From Arbacia lixula (taxonomy: Eukaryota; Echinodermata; Echinoidea; Arbacioida; Arbaciidae), in the NCBI GenBank assembly GCA_963669155.1, contig OZ022593.1, forward strand, positions 16,200,258 to 16,264,257: 64,000 nt of DNA, given 5' to 3'. Position 1 is the stretch's first letter. The number at the start of each line of letters is the position of its first letter. A program made the position numbers and the translations under genes. Shown piece after piece: positions 22,282 through 34,300 of this stretch. The notes under the pieces were generated by a model, which made no database searches, was not told the origin of the DNA, and saw only the letters and a program-made list of their open reading frames with translations.

Positions 22282-22761
22282 GTCTCGCCTGAACAAAGTT
22301 CAGCAGAGACCTAGTAATCACTTTTATTTTTATATTTATGTGAGTAATCACTTTTCCTGTTGGTCTTTTAGTCCTTTGGTCTGTTACAAAAAAGTTTTTG
22401 TTTAAATTGCTCTCATTTCTTTATTGAAGAAATTATTTTACAATTTATAAATTGTGATCAAACTTGGTACAAATGATCCTTGGGTAGTACCACATGTGTC
22501 ATGATGAGGATGATGGGGTCAAAGGTCATGTAGGGGTCAAAAGGTCAAATGATATGAGGCCATGTGCATCATTTTTCTCAAAGATTTCATTTGACTTCCT
22601 CTCATTTCTTTATTTTTGCATCAATTGTGATCACTCTTAGTACAAATGATCCTTGGGTAATACCACATGTGTTGATGAGGTCAAAGGTTACCTCGGCACC
22701 ATTTCAGATATTTGAAGAAAAATAATCAGCACTGTTTATTGATCGCTTAATCAGGCGAGAC
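22282..22761. mobile_element. TIR element with GTCTCGCCTGA ends
   Basis: GTCTCGCCTGA at the left and TCAGGCGAGAC at the right are perfect 11-bp inverted ends. The interior holds two related copies of a block with TACAAATGATCCTTGGGTA and ACCACATGTGT. Non-coding. This interior is reminiscent of widespread marine invertebrate repeats (recollection, not a search). Confidence 0.75.
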
Positions 22762-22844
22762 TCGTTTCACAAACCACTTTGTTCCTATAATATCTTCTTT
22801 CTCACCCCACCCATGCCTAGCCCTTTCAATGTGCTCTCTATTTC

Positions 22845-22985
22845 TCTCTCTCCCCCTCTCACTCCCTCCCTCATTCTCTCTCCCTCTCTCTCCCTCTCCC
22901 TCTCTCTCTCTCTCCCTCTCTCTCCCTCTCCCTTTCTCTCCCTCTCTCTCCCTCTCCCTCCATCTCCCTCTCTCTCCATCTCTCT
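22845..22985. repeat. CT-rich microsatellite
   Basis: Impure TCTCTCCCTC tract. Reading frames over it are artefacts. Confidence 0.95.
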
Positions 22986-23480
22986 GGAATATGGCCCCTG
23001 GTCTTAATAAGATGCAGCATATCTGACATTCATTGTCACATTTGTCACAACACTTTGGTTCCATACAAATCCTACCTATACATGCCAGTCATTTTAATGG
23101 TTGTGAGTATGTATGTGTGTGTGTTAGCATATGTCTTAAGGTATTTAAACCAGTAAATTACCTATGAGAAACTCATTACGATCATGACTTGAGCGAAAAC
23201 TTTATAGCATTAAGTTTGCCACTTCTTGATGAAATGATTTTTTTGTTTACATTCTTAAAATGAACATGTTGGAAAATCAGAGAGAGCTTGATAAAGAATG
23301 CCAGGGATAAGAAGGAAGTTTGTCACAGAGCAATAAAGCATTTATTTCTTTGGGGAAAAAATAGATTGATTTCTATGCGTTTGTATACATACCGTAGGTG
23401 CTAGACACATACTGTACAAGATTCTTTTTCCTCTTAAGACTTATCATTGGTGCTCTCATCCTCTATAGCAGAATAAAGAA

Positions 23481-24386
23481 TAAACTACTATACTCCAAAA
23501 GAAAAGAAAATATTGTAAGGTAGCAACAATTATTCAGATTACAATTGAACAAATACAGTACCTATACAAGTCTGGTTTATTCTTATATAGCCAGCTGTTT
23601 TTACGTCTTGATGTTGGAGACTTGTTACTTCCCTCTCATAAACCAGTTGTGATATTTGACTAGCCTTGTTGTATATATAACATCTTATCTGCATTACCTC
23701 TCTCTACCCAGGGATAGACACATATTGCTATGGAAATGGAAGATGGAACTAATATCTCCTTATTTTTCTGAGCCAAGATTATCTGAAGTAACCGTATGTC
23801 ACTTGACAATCTGATACTGTATAACCTTTTCTAAATCATGTCCTTCAAAATAAAAATTATTGAACTTCACATGTATCACTTTAGAACAAGATTTTATTTG
23901 ATTGTAGTCTTTCAATACGCAAAGTGAAATTGACCTCTGAATGGAAATGAAACTTTGCATTAAACATTTCATATACATGCATGCCTTGTTTGCTTTAACT
24001 GTGCAATGAAAAAAAAATGAATTCTTTATTTGGATTGTTAGTTTTTATTTTGGTTTGAGCATTGTTGTGAGTAGACATACTGGTGTACAGCATAGGAAGA
24101 CAGGCTCAAAGTGTTTGATGTGATGTTGACAAGCGACTGTTTTCCCCCTATTTTTCTGGTAATTTGATGTTATAAACAGGGTTTTGGTAAGCTTACAGAA
24201 ACAGAAAGTAATAGGCACAAATTTCTGAGGATGAATTCCATGGTGATGAGGTCTCATTTCAAATCATTGCGTTTTGAAATTGGTCTCATCTTTCTCTTTG
24301 TGTCACACTCAAAACATTTTGAAGTAAATACAGCAGGAACACGATTGTGAATGCTTTCTGTATACAATTGTTATTTGGGGATTTCT
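23481..24386. other. No gene seen
   Basis: AT-rich unique sequence between the probable 3' UTR and the first TTAA-flanked element. No exon or RNA gene recognised. Confidence 0.4.
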
Positions 24387-24390
24387 TTAA

Positions 24391-24933
24391 AGGTGATATT
24401 CATAGAAAATTCAAATATACGAAGATATTCATCTACAGAAAGCTTATAAGCCATACAATGAGCTCGGATGACATTCAAACAATATATCACTTTCCAAAAG
24501 CGAAATTAGGGTGAAAACAATCACCGTGTTCTCGGGGACAAATTTGACCTATACTGTCATGCGAAACGGCCTTTAGGTCTGATGTAAGAAACGGGATTCG
24601 TTATTGTGCATCACACATGCCAATCCGCAGCTTCTTTTCCGCCAGAAGCATCAGGCATTGTTAATGAAACTGTGATGGCAGTTGCTATTGGATTAACAGG
24701 TGTGATACACAATGGTCATTGTGAAGCATATCCCGGCTGTGACGTATACACAACGCCACTCCCTTAGGCGATATCGTAGGTCAGGAAGAGAGTCAATTTA
24801 GTGAAATTTGACTTCCATTTAACACAAAACTGAACACTTTCATGGCATGTTAGCTGCATAAATTGCTTTAATAGCTCATTCAATTATAACATAAACTATA
24901 TTTATTTGATTTTATTTCCTATGAATATCACCT
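24391..24933. mobile_element. TTAA-flanked TIR element, AGGTGATATTCATAG
   Basis: Flanked by TTAA (24387-24390 and 24934-24937). Ends are AGGTGATATTCATAG and CTATGAATATCACCT, perfectly inverted, with imperfect inverted similarity further in. About 543 bp, non-coding. TTAA target with AG...CT ends fits Kolobok-like non-autonomous elements better than piggyBac (inference). Confidence 0.85.
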
Positions 24934-25038
24934 TTAAGGAATTTGAGTATTAATTTCTTTTCTCATTGTAAATTTACTAATTTTGTCTCAAATGTTAGGA
25001 AAAAATGTTTATGGTCACAAAGTCAGTTCATGTCTTAA

Positions 25039-25582
25039 AGGGTTACTAAATTAGAAAAATAGATTCCCTCTAATCTACGTAAAATTATCCACTAAAAATG
25101 AATTTCACATTTGTTTGCTGCAATAAAGTCTCATTTTGACGAAAGTGAAAAAACGCACGCCTCCAGTGACGTCAGAGAAGTCAAAATGCCATAGGTTGTA
25201 CGGAAGTCAACAAAAAAATATTTCCCTAATATATTCACAACTTTCCCCCTAACTGTGTAGTAACGCGTTATTGCATTCACCTGTATCTAGTCATTCAGAT
25301 TCAATGGATGGAATGCACTTTGAATCTATTAGTTGTTGCTCCTCGGACAAACCTCGGACAAGCTTTGGGGTTCCCATTGGTAACGTATTGTTTGAACGGC
25401 GTGAATAAAATATGCTGTTGGTATTTATGGAATTTTGACTCCTCTGACATCATGGGAGGCGTGCGTGTTTTCACATTTTCGTCAAAATGAGACTTTATTG
25501 CAGCAAACGATTGTGAAATTCGTTTTTAGTGGATGATTTTACATAGATTAGTGGGAACTTATTTTTCTAATTTAGTAACCCT
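25039..25582. mobile_element. TTAA-flanked TIR element, AGGGTTACTAAATTAG
   Basis: TTAA at 25035-25038 and 25583-25586. Ends AGGGTTACTAAATTAGAAAA and its inverse. The inverted arms run about 200 bp, including AATAAAGTCTCATTTTGACG and CACGCCTCC...GACGTCA-like sequence. About 544 bp, no coding sequence. Confidence 0.88.
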
Positions 25583-25586
25583 TTAA

Positions 25587-27894
25587 GCAAAACTTGAAAA
25601 TTACAACTCAATATATCTGTCTTCAGTTTGGAAGACTTATCGGTAGTTGTATGCATGCAAGATATGTTTGATTATTACTGGGAAAGGTAGCTTATGTAAT
25701 GGATTATATTGCTCTTTTCTTCCTTGTACATGTGAGTACATGCTCAAGATTTCACCATGACATTCAATTTTAGTTTGTTTATCTAATTTTTTTATACACT
25801 GCCTCAGATTTATTGAATTTCTTCTGGGCTATGGCCACGATGTGAAAAGTAATAATTTCTGTTAGTCCGTTTGGATGATGGTTGAGTTTTATATCTATAT
25901 GTGTATGTGTGGGATTGTGTGTGGTGACGTATGGAGAATAATTGATTACATGTACATTGTTCTTGTGTATCTAATATGAAGCTTTATGTATTATAATCAA
26001 TCTTTTCTACATGTATATGGAAAGTGACTTGTAGGTTTATCTGGTAATGGAATAATATATTTATGTACAACGGTTACAAGCACATAGTCCCGTGGATGTT
26101 GATATTATTACGCATACTAGTTCTGGACTAATTTATAGGGAGCCAGTGGGAATTATGTAATTCTGTCACAGTTCCAATTTTGTCCAGGGAATCACTACTG
26201 TAAGGGAGTCTGGTATTTCATAATAACTATGGTGAGTGATTAAAACAATTCACTGTTAAGATTCTCTGGATAAAGTTACTGATTTTGTGAGGGAATCACA
26301 TGTCTTGTGGGTGTTTTCTTGCGGTACATTGGTTAGTCATGGTTTAGTATGCATACTAAGTTAACCCACTGTTCAGAAGATGGGTCATAGTCTCCCATAG
26401 TGCTGTTTTTTATAAGCTGCAAATAAACTTGATACAGTGTGTCCTTTTTATGCACAATACTGTATTATGTATAGATTAAATGTCTTTTTGCAATGTAACT
26501 CGTAGCAATAGCATCATATACTGTAGTACATGTAGATAAAGGGACTTGAAAGTAAGTTAACATGTTCACTGTTTCTTTCAGGAAACAATAGCACTGGTAC
26601 AAGGGAGAAGCACTCCACAACCAGTTGACCACTAAAAGCTACTTGAACCAGTTTCCTTTTCTGGTTTTGTTGACTTCAAAGCTGTTTTAACCGTTAATGT
26701 GCCATTAATAAATTTTAAAAATTTTAAAATTGAAGTAAATCATAAAAATCCTTTAGAAAGGAGTTTGTGTCACGTGCAAATAGTGATACGCTGTAAATAG
26801 GCCAATATATATATATATGAGGATATAGCAAGTACAGTGTATCATGCATTTGTGGCGCTACAGATTATGTAATAACTGCTTACAAATGTCGCTCAGCATG
26901 TGAACCCCATGTGTATACCTTATAATATAACCCTGACATTTTGAGGAAGTAATATACAAGCCTGTGTATGGTGGACTGATGCAGTGTGAATAGATCAGCT
27001 GTAGTGGAAAGCTTACAAAATAAAGAGAGTCCTCACCACTCGTCATTTGTACTTGACCATCAAAAGTCTCTGCTATAAAGAAGAAATAGCCAAGAAATGA
27101 AAAGCTTGGTTGAAGTGATAGGCAATAGTATTATATAAAATCTTGCACACCATCATCCGGTAAACGTAGAAAAAATATGCATGTAACTTTCCATGTATTT
27201 ACAGTAGACACCTCAAACAATTATTGGGCAGAGGAGTAGGGTATTGCAGTGGCCATACAAGAAAGCATGACATATAAATCTTTGTATCAGTTATGTTGTA
27301 TTTAGGAGCCATATCGGGCTATATGAATTGCATTGGTAAAAAAAAATACGGAAACACTGATGGGATTCTCATTTGGATTAAAAGTTATTCAAATAATAGC
27401 CATATGCAAAAAGTCTGCTCCTAATTAATAAGATGCCGTGAGTATTAAGACCATGTACAAAATATAAACAGTATCACTTTCTGCACAGATGTGTCATTAT
27501 GGGTTATTATCGCTTACAATTATCTGGATGTTTAAATAAATTTCGGGTGTGTACATGTAAGATGTGGAATTTACCATCCTGACTACATATGGATTTATTT
27601 TGTTGGGCGTGTGGTGTTTTGGCTTGAATGTGAAGTGCTACACTGTACTAAAAACTGTCATGATCGCCTCCTCTTCAATATAGCTGAAATAACATCCTGC
27701 AAATGAGATATGGTGACAGGTGTGTGTTTGTGTATGAAATAGAAATAGAGAGAGAGAGCATGTGTGTTAGTGAAATATTTGTTTTGGTCAAAATTACCCA
27801 CTCCTTTATCTTTCGTATGCATTCCCCTTTTAGACTGTTTGGCATTGCGCTAGTGGTGGGTGTGGCCTACAGAGCCGTTACCATGGGAACGCAT
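25587..27894. other. No gene confirmed; possible alternative 3' exon at 26582
   Basis: Mostly AT-rich sequence. A good acceptor (CACTGTTTCTTTCAG) at 26581 with AATAAA at 26707 could be an alternative terminal exon of the basigin-like gene; otherwise nothing is supported. Confidence 0.3.
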
Positions 27895-28357
27895 CAGTGA
27901 AATATTGGAATTTCAGAAATTGCCATCTCAAATATTCACATAAAAATACAAAATTAGTGTCTAACTATACATGTTACAAGTTACCCAGTTGATTCTGATC
28001 AGCAAATAAGATATTTAAGGTCACAATCATATGAAAAACAAATATGCTAATACACAGCAAAAAACTCATCCTAGTTGATAGTTTTATGAATATTTACATG
28101 CCAGAATAGTAGCACTCAAGACTGAGTCATTTTTAAGTGATAACTGTCATGCAAATAATGACTGTTGCTGTGACAACACCATGATGCCAAAATATTGAAC
28201 TTACAGGATTATAAGAAAGTGCCATATATTTCTCATATGGTGACATAAAAACACAGAATTAGTGTCTAAATATACGGTGTGCAAGGTGCCCATTTGATTT
28301 TGATCGGAATGTATGTCATGTAAGGTTATGATCATACCTAGAAATAGTTGTCATGGA

Positions 28358-28394
<37 letters not shown>

Positions 28395-28704
28395 GAATTT
28401 TGTTTTAGAAAACCATTCAAACATATGAAAATGCATCGCAAAAACCTAATCCTAGTTTATAGTTTTATGAATATTTAGATGCCAGAAGAGAAGCAATCAA
28501 GATTTCATAATTTCTAAATGATAACTGCCACGCATAAAGCGACAGTTGTTATGACAATACCATGGTGCCGAAATACTGAAATTACAGAAATATAAGAAAG
28601 TGCCATATATTTGCCATATGGTAACATAAAAACAAATAACTAGTGTCTAAGTATACATTTTGCAAGGTGCCCAGTTGATTTTGATTACAATCTTCGTAAT
28701 TTAA
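27895..28704 (+). repeat. ~290-bp repeat family, left arm
   Basis: At least three tandem units, with equivalent points near 27905, 28195 and 28577, sharing TTGCCATATGGTAACATAAA-like and GTGTCTAANTATAC blocks and CATGATGCCAAAATATTGAA. An (AT)n tract lies at about 28366-28391. The same family occurs inverted at 30380-31335. Confidence 0.8.
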
Positions 28705-29226
28705 AGACAGCCAGTCCCCTTTTCAGATCACCACAAAACCATCGAAACATTGGCAAAACATATAGAGAAGTGTTAGCAAGCTCTATATTCACAATTTGAA
28801 ACTGATACGTAGTGTAAAATTCAAATAATGCACGTAAACAACGTCTGATAAATAGTCTTTACCTCAGGCTCTTAGCAGTTTGTGTTGAAATATCTGCTTT
28901 ATTGATTAATCTGTTTATTAAATTATAAAACGCCTTATGAAAAAAAAAATGTTCTATGGAAGGAATCATCTCCAAAGTTTGGTAGTTACTCATAAAATTA
29001 GGATTTCACACACGCATAATAACCACATAGATACGGTAACAAAGACTAATACTTTTTTCGTAGTACGAAAAAAGTCGGTTTGAAATTTAACGGCTGAAAT
29101 TCTTCACATATACAGAAGGCTTCAACATGCTATGTTCTTAGAAATGGTCTTTAATCACACTTTCTTCAATTTACGATCGTGATAGACGATTTCACATTTT
29201 AAGCTTGCAAAAGGGACGGACAATCT
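28705..29226 (-). mobile_element. TTAA-flanked element, AGATTGTCCGTCCC family
   Basis: TTAA at 28701-28704 and 29227-29230. Inverse orientation to the copies at 41147-41679 and 63277-63788, with which it shares its full length (for example ACGAAAAAAGT palindrome and TTTATAATTTAATAAACAGA). Inserted into a unit of the 290-bp family. Confidence 0.9.
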
Positions 29227-29230
29227 TTAA

Positions 29231-30379
29231 GGTCAAGTTCATGGTCAAAGTAAGGTCATTGCTATAGTAACCATACAGAAAAGGATGATTTTGATGAACA
29301 TATTCAATATATTATATAAATAGGAAGCACGCAACTTACACGCAACTGGTTTTATGATGGCTTATATTTTCAAATTATGTAAATCAATATTATGATATTC
29401 GTACCGGTATGTGTTTATGGTCATTCCTAATTGGATAGTTTCCAGGACAACAGAATGATATAATATATGAAGTAGATGTGAAAAGCACATATGAGGTACA
29501 CATCAAATCCTATCACTATCCCGGTTCACTCTTTTATCCCTTGTTTTCTTTCTAATAACCATCAGATACCATAATGTGCATGTTTCCTCTCAAACCGATA
29601 GTTCCTGTTAGTGTGAGGCTATTGTCACCGCAACTCACCAATCAAATACTCGAATTTCATAATTATATAATTAATAATTGATTTCACCCTGTCAAAACTC
29701 TATGAATGTGCTTAGTTACATATATTAGGTGACTGAAATAAAAATCCAAGTCATTTAAGGTCATCACATGCCACATTATTTTGAAATCAGTGTGAAGTAC
29801 TTGGTTGTTGGCATGGCAATGTCTCAATCAAATATATACGTTTTACCCACTTTAAAACAAAATACACACTGAAAGTGCATAGAAATATGAATTTCAAGCT
29901 TTACAGGTGAATGCTTTAAAAAATTGATAATTACGGTCCTGGTCAAGACAAATATTGTTGCTTATTGTATAAAACAATGTACATTTACAAGTACATTTTA
30001 ATTGTCACCTTTATCACTGTCATCATACAAGGACTCTTCCTGCACATTGTAAAATATGTATCAGGTAGATATCTTATGCTGGACATTCTCATTCTGAGCA
30101 TGCAACATACATGCATCTACCGGACCCTCTGACTGTATTTCCGTTTGTGTCCATTTTTGGTAATTATGTGGTGTAATGGATAATTATTGTGACATTCTAT
30201 CTAACGGTTTCGGGCTATTGGACAGTGACAGCAATAGAGCATATGTGGCAGCCTGAAACTTGTCATTTATGCTTCCCTCCCCCAGAGCTTGACCTAAGCT
30301 ATCCACATATTCATTGCAATTAACAAGATAGCTATAATAGTCCAATACCTAGTTACTTGAGTAACAATATTTTTGTTTC
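29231..30379. other. Centre between inverted arms, diverged repeat units
   Basis: Contains decayed fragments of the 290-bp family (for example TTTAAGGTCATCACATGCCA near 29755) and otherwise AT-rich sequence. No gene seen. Confidence 0.4.
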
Positions 30380-31335
30380 AGTAAATTAGTTTTAAAATAA
30401 AACTTCCATCAATCACGAGTTGGTGTAGCAACAATCCTTACAAAATTGCCTTTTTGTTCACATCATTTCCATGGCAACTACAATATTTAGGCATAATTAT
30501 GATCTTTAATAAATTAAATTGCAGTCAGAATCAACTGGGCACCTTGATAAATGTTTGTCTGGACACCTATTTTGTGTTTTTGATTAACCGTATGAGAAAT
30601 ATCTGAAACTTTCTTATAATTCTGTAATTTCAATATTTTTGGCATCATGGTGTTGTCATAGCAATAGTCGTTTTATGAATGACAGTTGTCACATAGAATA
30701 TAGAATATTTTTCTAACAAAATGCCTTTTTTATATATCGTTTCCATGACAACAACTTTTTTTAGGTCTGATCATGACCTTACATGACGTAGATTGTGATC
30801 AGAATCAATGGGGCACTTTGGTAAATGTATACTTAGACACTAATTTTGTGTTCTTATGTTACCAAGTGAGAAATATATGGCACTTCCGTATATTTCTGTT
30901 CAATATTTTTGGCACCATGGTGTTGTCATAATAACAGTCATTTTGTGCGTGACAGTTATCACTTAGAAATGACTCAATCTTCATTGTTACTATTCTGGCA
31001 TCTAAATATTTATAAAACTATAAACTAGGATTAGGTTTTATGCTGTGTATTCACATAGATTTGAATGGTTTTCTAACAAAATTACCCTTTCGGTTCATAT
31101 CGTTTCCATGGCAACTTTCACTTTTAGGCATGATCGGGATCTCTTATGACTAAAATAACAATCAAAATCAACTGGGCACCTCGACAAATATATAACAAGA
31201 CAATAAGTTTGTGGTTTTAGGTCACCATAATATAAAATATAGAGCAATTTCTTACAATTCTGTAATTTCAGCATTTCTTGGCACCATAGTGTTGTCATAG
31301 CAACAGCGCACTTATGGATGACTGTTAACACTTAA
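30380..31335 (-). repeat. ~290-bp repeat family, inverted right arm
   Basis: Three units in the opposite orientation to 27895-28704, recognisable by GGCACCATGGTGTTGTCATA near 30645, 30912 and 31281. It ends directly against the minus-oriented satellite. Confidence 0.8.
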
Positions 31336-31359
31336 AAATATATGCAAAATGAAGAAATG

Positions 31360-34300
31360 AACAATGAAAGAGTAGAGTGTAGAAGGGCGTAAAGGAGGGT
31401 AGACCGCAGGGGGACAGGAGGGTAGACGTAGAAGGACGCCCCTAGTAGGAGGGTGGAGCGTAGAAGGACGCCCTACAAGGAAGAGAGGGTAGAGCGTAGA
31501 AGGACGGGAAATAAATGCAAAATGGAGTTATGAAAAAGCATATTTAATGACAAATGATATAGTCGACCTTGTATGAATAAATATACACCATGAATGAGTA
31601 CAGTGTGGAAGGACTGGAGGGTAGAGCGTAGAAGGACAGGAGGTTAGAGCGCAGAGGGACAGGAGGGTAGAGGGTAGAGGGACTGAGGGGAGAGGGTAGA
31701 GGTACGCCCTAGAAGGAAGAGAGGGTAGAGCGTAGAAGGACGGGAAAGAAATGAAAAATGGAGAAATGAAAAAGCATATTTCATGACACATATTATAGTC
31801 GACTTAGTATGTAAAAGTGTACAAAATGAAAGAGTAGAGTGTGGAAGGACTAGAGGGTAGGGCGTAGAAGGACAGGAGGGTAGAGCGCAGAGGGACAGGA
31901 GGGGAGAGGGTAGACATGGTAGAGGTACGCATTAGAAGGAGGAGAGGGTAGAGCGTAGAAGGACGGGAAAGAAATGGAAAATGGAGAAATGAAAAAGCAT
32001 ATTTCATGACACCTAATATAGTCGACTTAGTATGTAAAAGTATACAAAATGAAAGAGTAGAGAGTGGAAGGACTAGAGGGTAGGGCGTGGAAGGACAGGA
32101 GGGTAGAGCGCAGAGGGACAGGAGGGGAGAGGGTAGAGGTACGCCCTAGAAGGAAGAGAGGGTAGAGCGTAGAAGGACGGGAAAGAAATGGAAAATGGAG
32201 AAATGAAAAAGCATATTTCATGACACCTAATATAGCCGACTTAGTATGTAAAAGTGTACAAAATGAAAGAGTAGAGTGTGGAAGGACTAGAGGGTAGGGC
32301 GTAGAAGAACAGGAGGGTAGAGCGCAGAGGGACAGGAAGGGAGAGGGTAGAGGTACGCCCTAGAAGGAAGAGAGGGTAGAGCGTAGAAGGACGGGAAAGA
32401 AATGGAAAATGGAGAAATGAAAAAGCATATTTCATGACACCTAATATAGTCGACTTAGTATGTAAAAGTGTACAAAATGAAAGAGTAGAGAGTGGAAGGA
32501 CTAGAGGGTAGGGCGTAGAAGGATTGGAGGGTAGAGCGCAGAGGGACAGGAGGGGAGAGGGTAGAGGTACGCCCTAGAAGGAAGAGAGGGTAGAGCGTAG
32601 AAGGACGGGAAAGAAATGGAAAATGGAGAAATGAAAAAGCATATTTCATGACACCTAATATAGTCGACTTAGTATGTAAAAGTGTACAAAATGAAAGAGT
32701 AGAGAGTGGAAGGACTAGAGGGTAGGGCGTAGAAGGATTGGAGGGTAGAGCGCAGAGGGACAGGAGGGGAGAGGGTAGAGGTACGCCCCTAGTAGGAGGG
32801 GAGAGGGTAAAGGTACGCCCTAGAAGGAAGAGAGGGTAGAGCGTAGAAGGACGGGAATGAAATGGAAAATGGAGAAATGAAAAAGCATATTTCATGACAC
32901 CTAATATAGTCGACTTAGTATGTAAAAGTATACAAAATGAAAGAGTAGAGAGTGGAAGGACTAGAGGGTAGGGCGTGGAAGGACAGGAGGGTAGAGCGCA
33001 GAGGGACAGGAGGGGAGAGGGTAGACATGGTAGAGGTACGCATTAGAAGGAGGAGAGGGTAGAGCGTAGAAGGACGGGAAAGAAATGGAAAATGGAGAAA
33101 TGAAAAAGCATATTTCATGACACCTAATATAGTCGACTTAGTATGTAAAAGTATACAAAATGAAAGAGTAGAGAGTGGAAGGACTAGAGGGTAGGGCGTG
33201 GAAGGACAGGAGGGTAGAGCGCAGAGGGACAGGAGGGGAGAGGGTAGAGGTACGCCCTAGAAGGAAGAGAGGGTAGAGCGTAGAAGGACGGGAAAGAAAT
33301 GGAAAATGGAGAAATGAAAAAGCATATTTCATGACACCTAATATAGCCGACTTAGTATGTAAAAGTGTACAAAATGAAAGAGTAGAGTGTGGAAGGACTA
33401 GAGGGTAGGGCGTAGAAGAACAGGAGGGTAGAGCGCAGAGGGACAGGAAGGGAGAGGGTAGAGGTACGCCCTAGAAGGAAGAGAGGGTAGAGCGTAGAAG
33501 GACGGGAAAGAAATGGAAAATGGAGAAATGAAAAAGCATATTTCATGACACCTAATATAGTCGACTTAGTATGTAAAAGTGTACAAAATGAAAGAGTAGA
33601 GAGTGGAAGGACTAGAGGGTAGGGCGTAGAAGGATTGGAGGGTAGAGCGCAGAGGGACAGGAGGGGAGAGGGTAGAGGTACGCCCTAGAAGGAAGAGAGG
33701 GTAGAGCGTAGAAGGACGGGAAAGAAATGGAAAATGGAGAAATGAAAAAGCATATTTCATGACACCTAATATAGTCGACTTAGTATGTAAAAGTGTACAA
33801 AATGAAAGAGTAGAGAGTGGAAGGACTAGAGGGTAGGGCGTAGAAGGATTGGAGGGTAGAGCGCAGAGGGACAGGAGGGGAGAGGGTAGAGGTACGCCCC
33901 TAGTAGGAGGGGAGAGGGTAAAGGTACGCCCTAGAAGGAAGAGAGGGTAGAGCGTAGAAGGACGGGAATGAAATGGAAAATGGCGAAATGAAAAAGCATA
34001 TTTCATGACACCTAATATAGTCGACTTAGTATGTAAAAGTGTACAAAATGAAAGAGTAGAGTGTGGAAGGATTTGAGGGTAGGGCGTAGAAGAACAGGAG
34101 GGTAGAGCGCAGAGGGACAGGAGGGGAGAGGGTAGAGGTACGCCCTAGAAGGAAGAGAGGGTAGAGCGTAGAAGGACGGGAAAGAAATGGAAAACGGCGA
34201 AATGAAAAAGCATATTTTCATGACACCTAATATAGTCGACTTAGTATGTAAAAGTGTACAAAATGAAAGAGTAGAGTGTGGAAGGACTAGAGGGTAGGGC

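Larger units (their letters stand above)
22168..23480 (+). other. Probable 3' UTR of basigin-like gene
   Basis: Candidate poly(A) signals AATAAA lie at 23332-23337 and 23472-23477. The region contains an inserted TIR element (22282-22761) and a CT microsatellite (22845-22985). The true 3' end cannot be set from sequence alone; another AATAAA lies at 26707. Confidence 0.45.
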
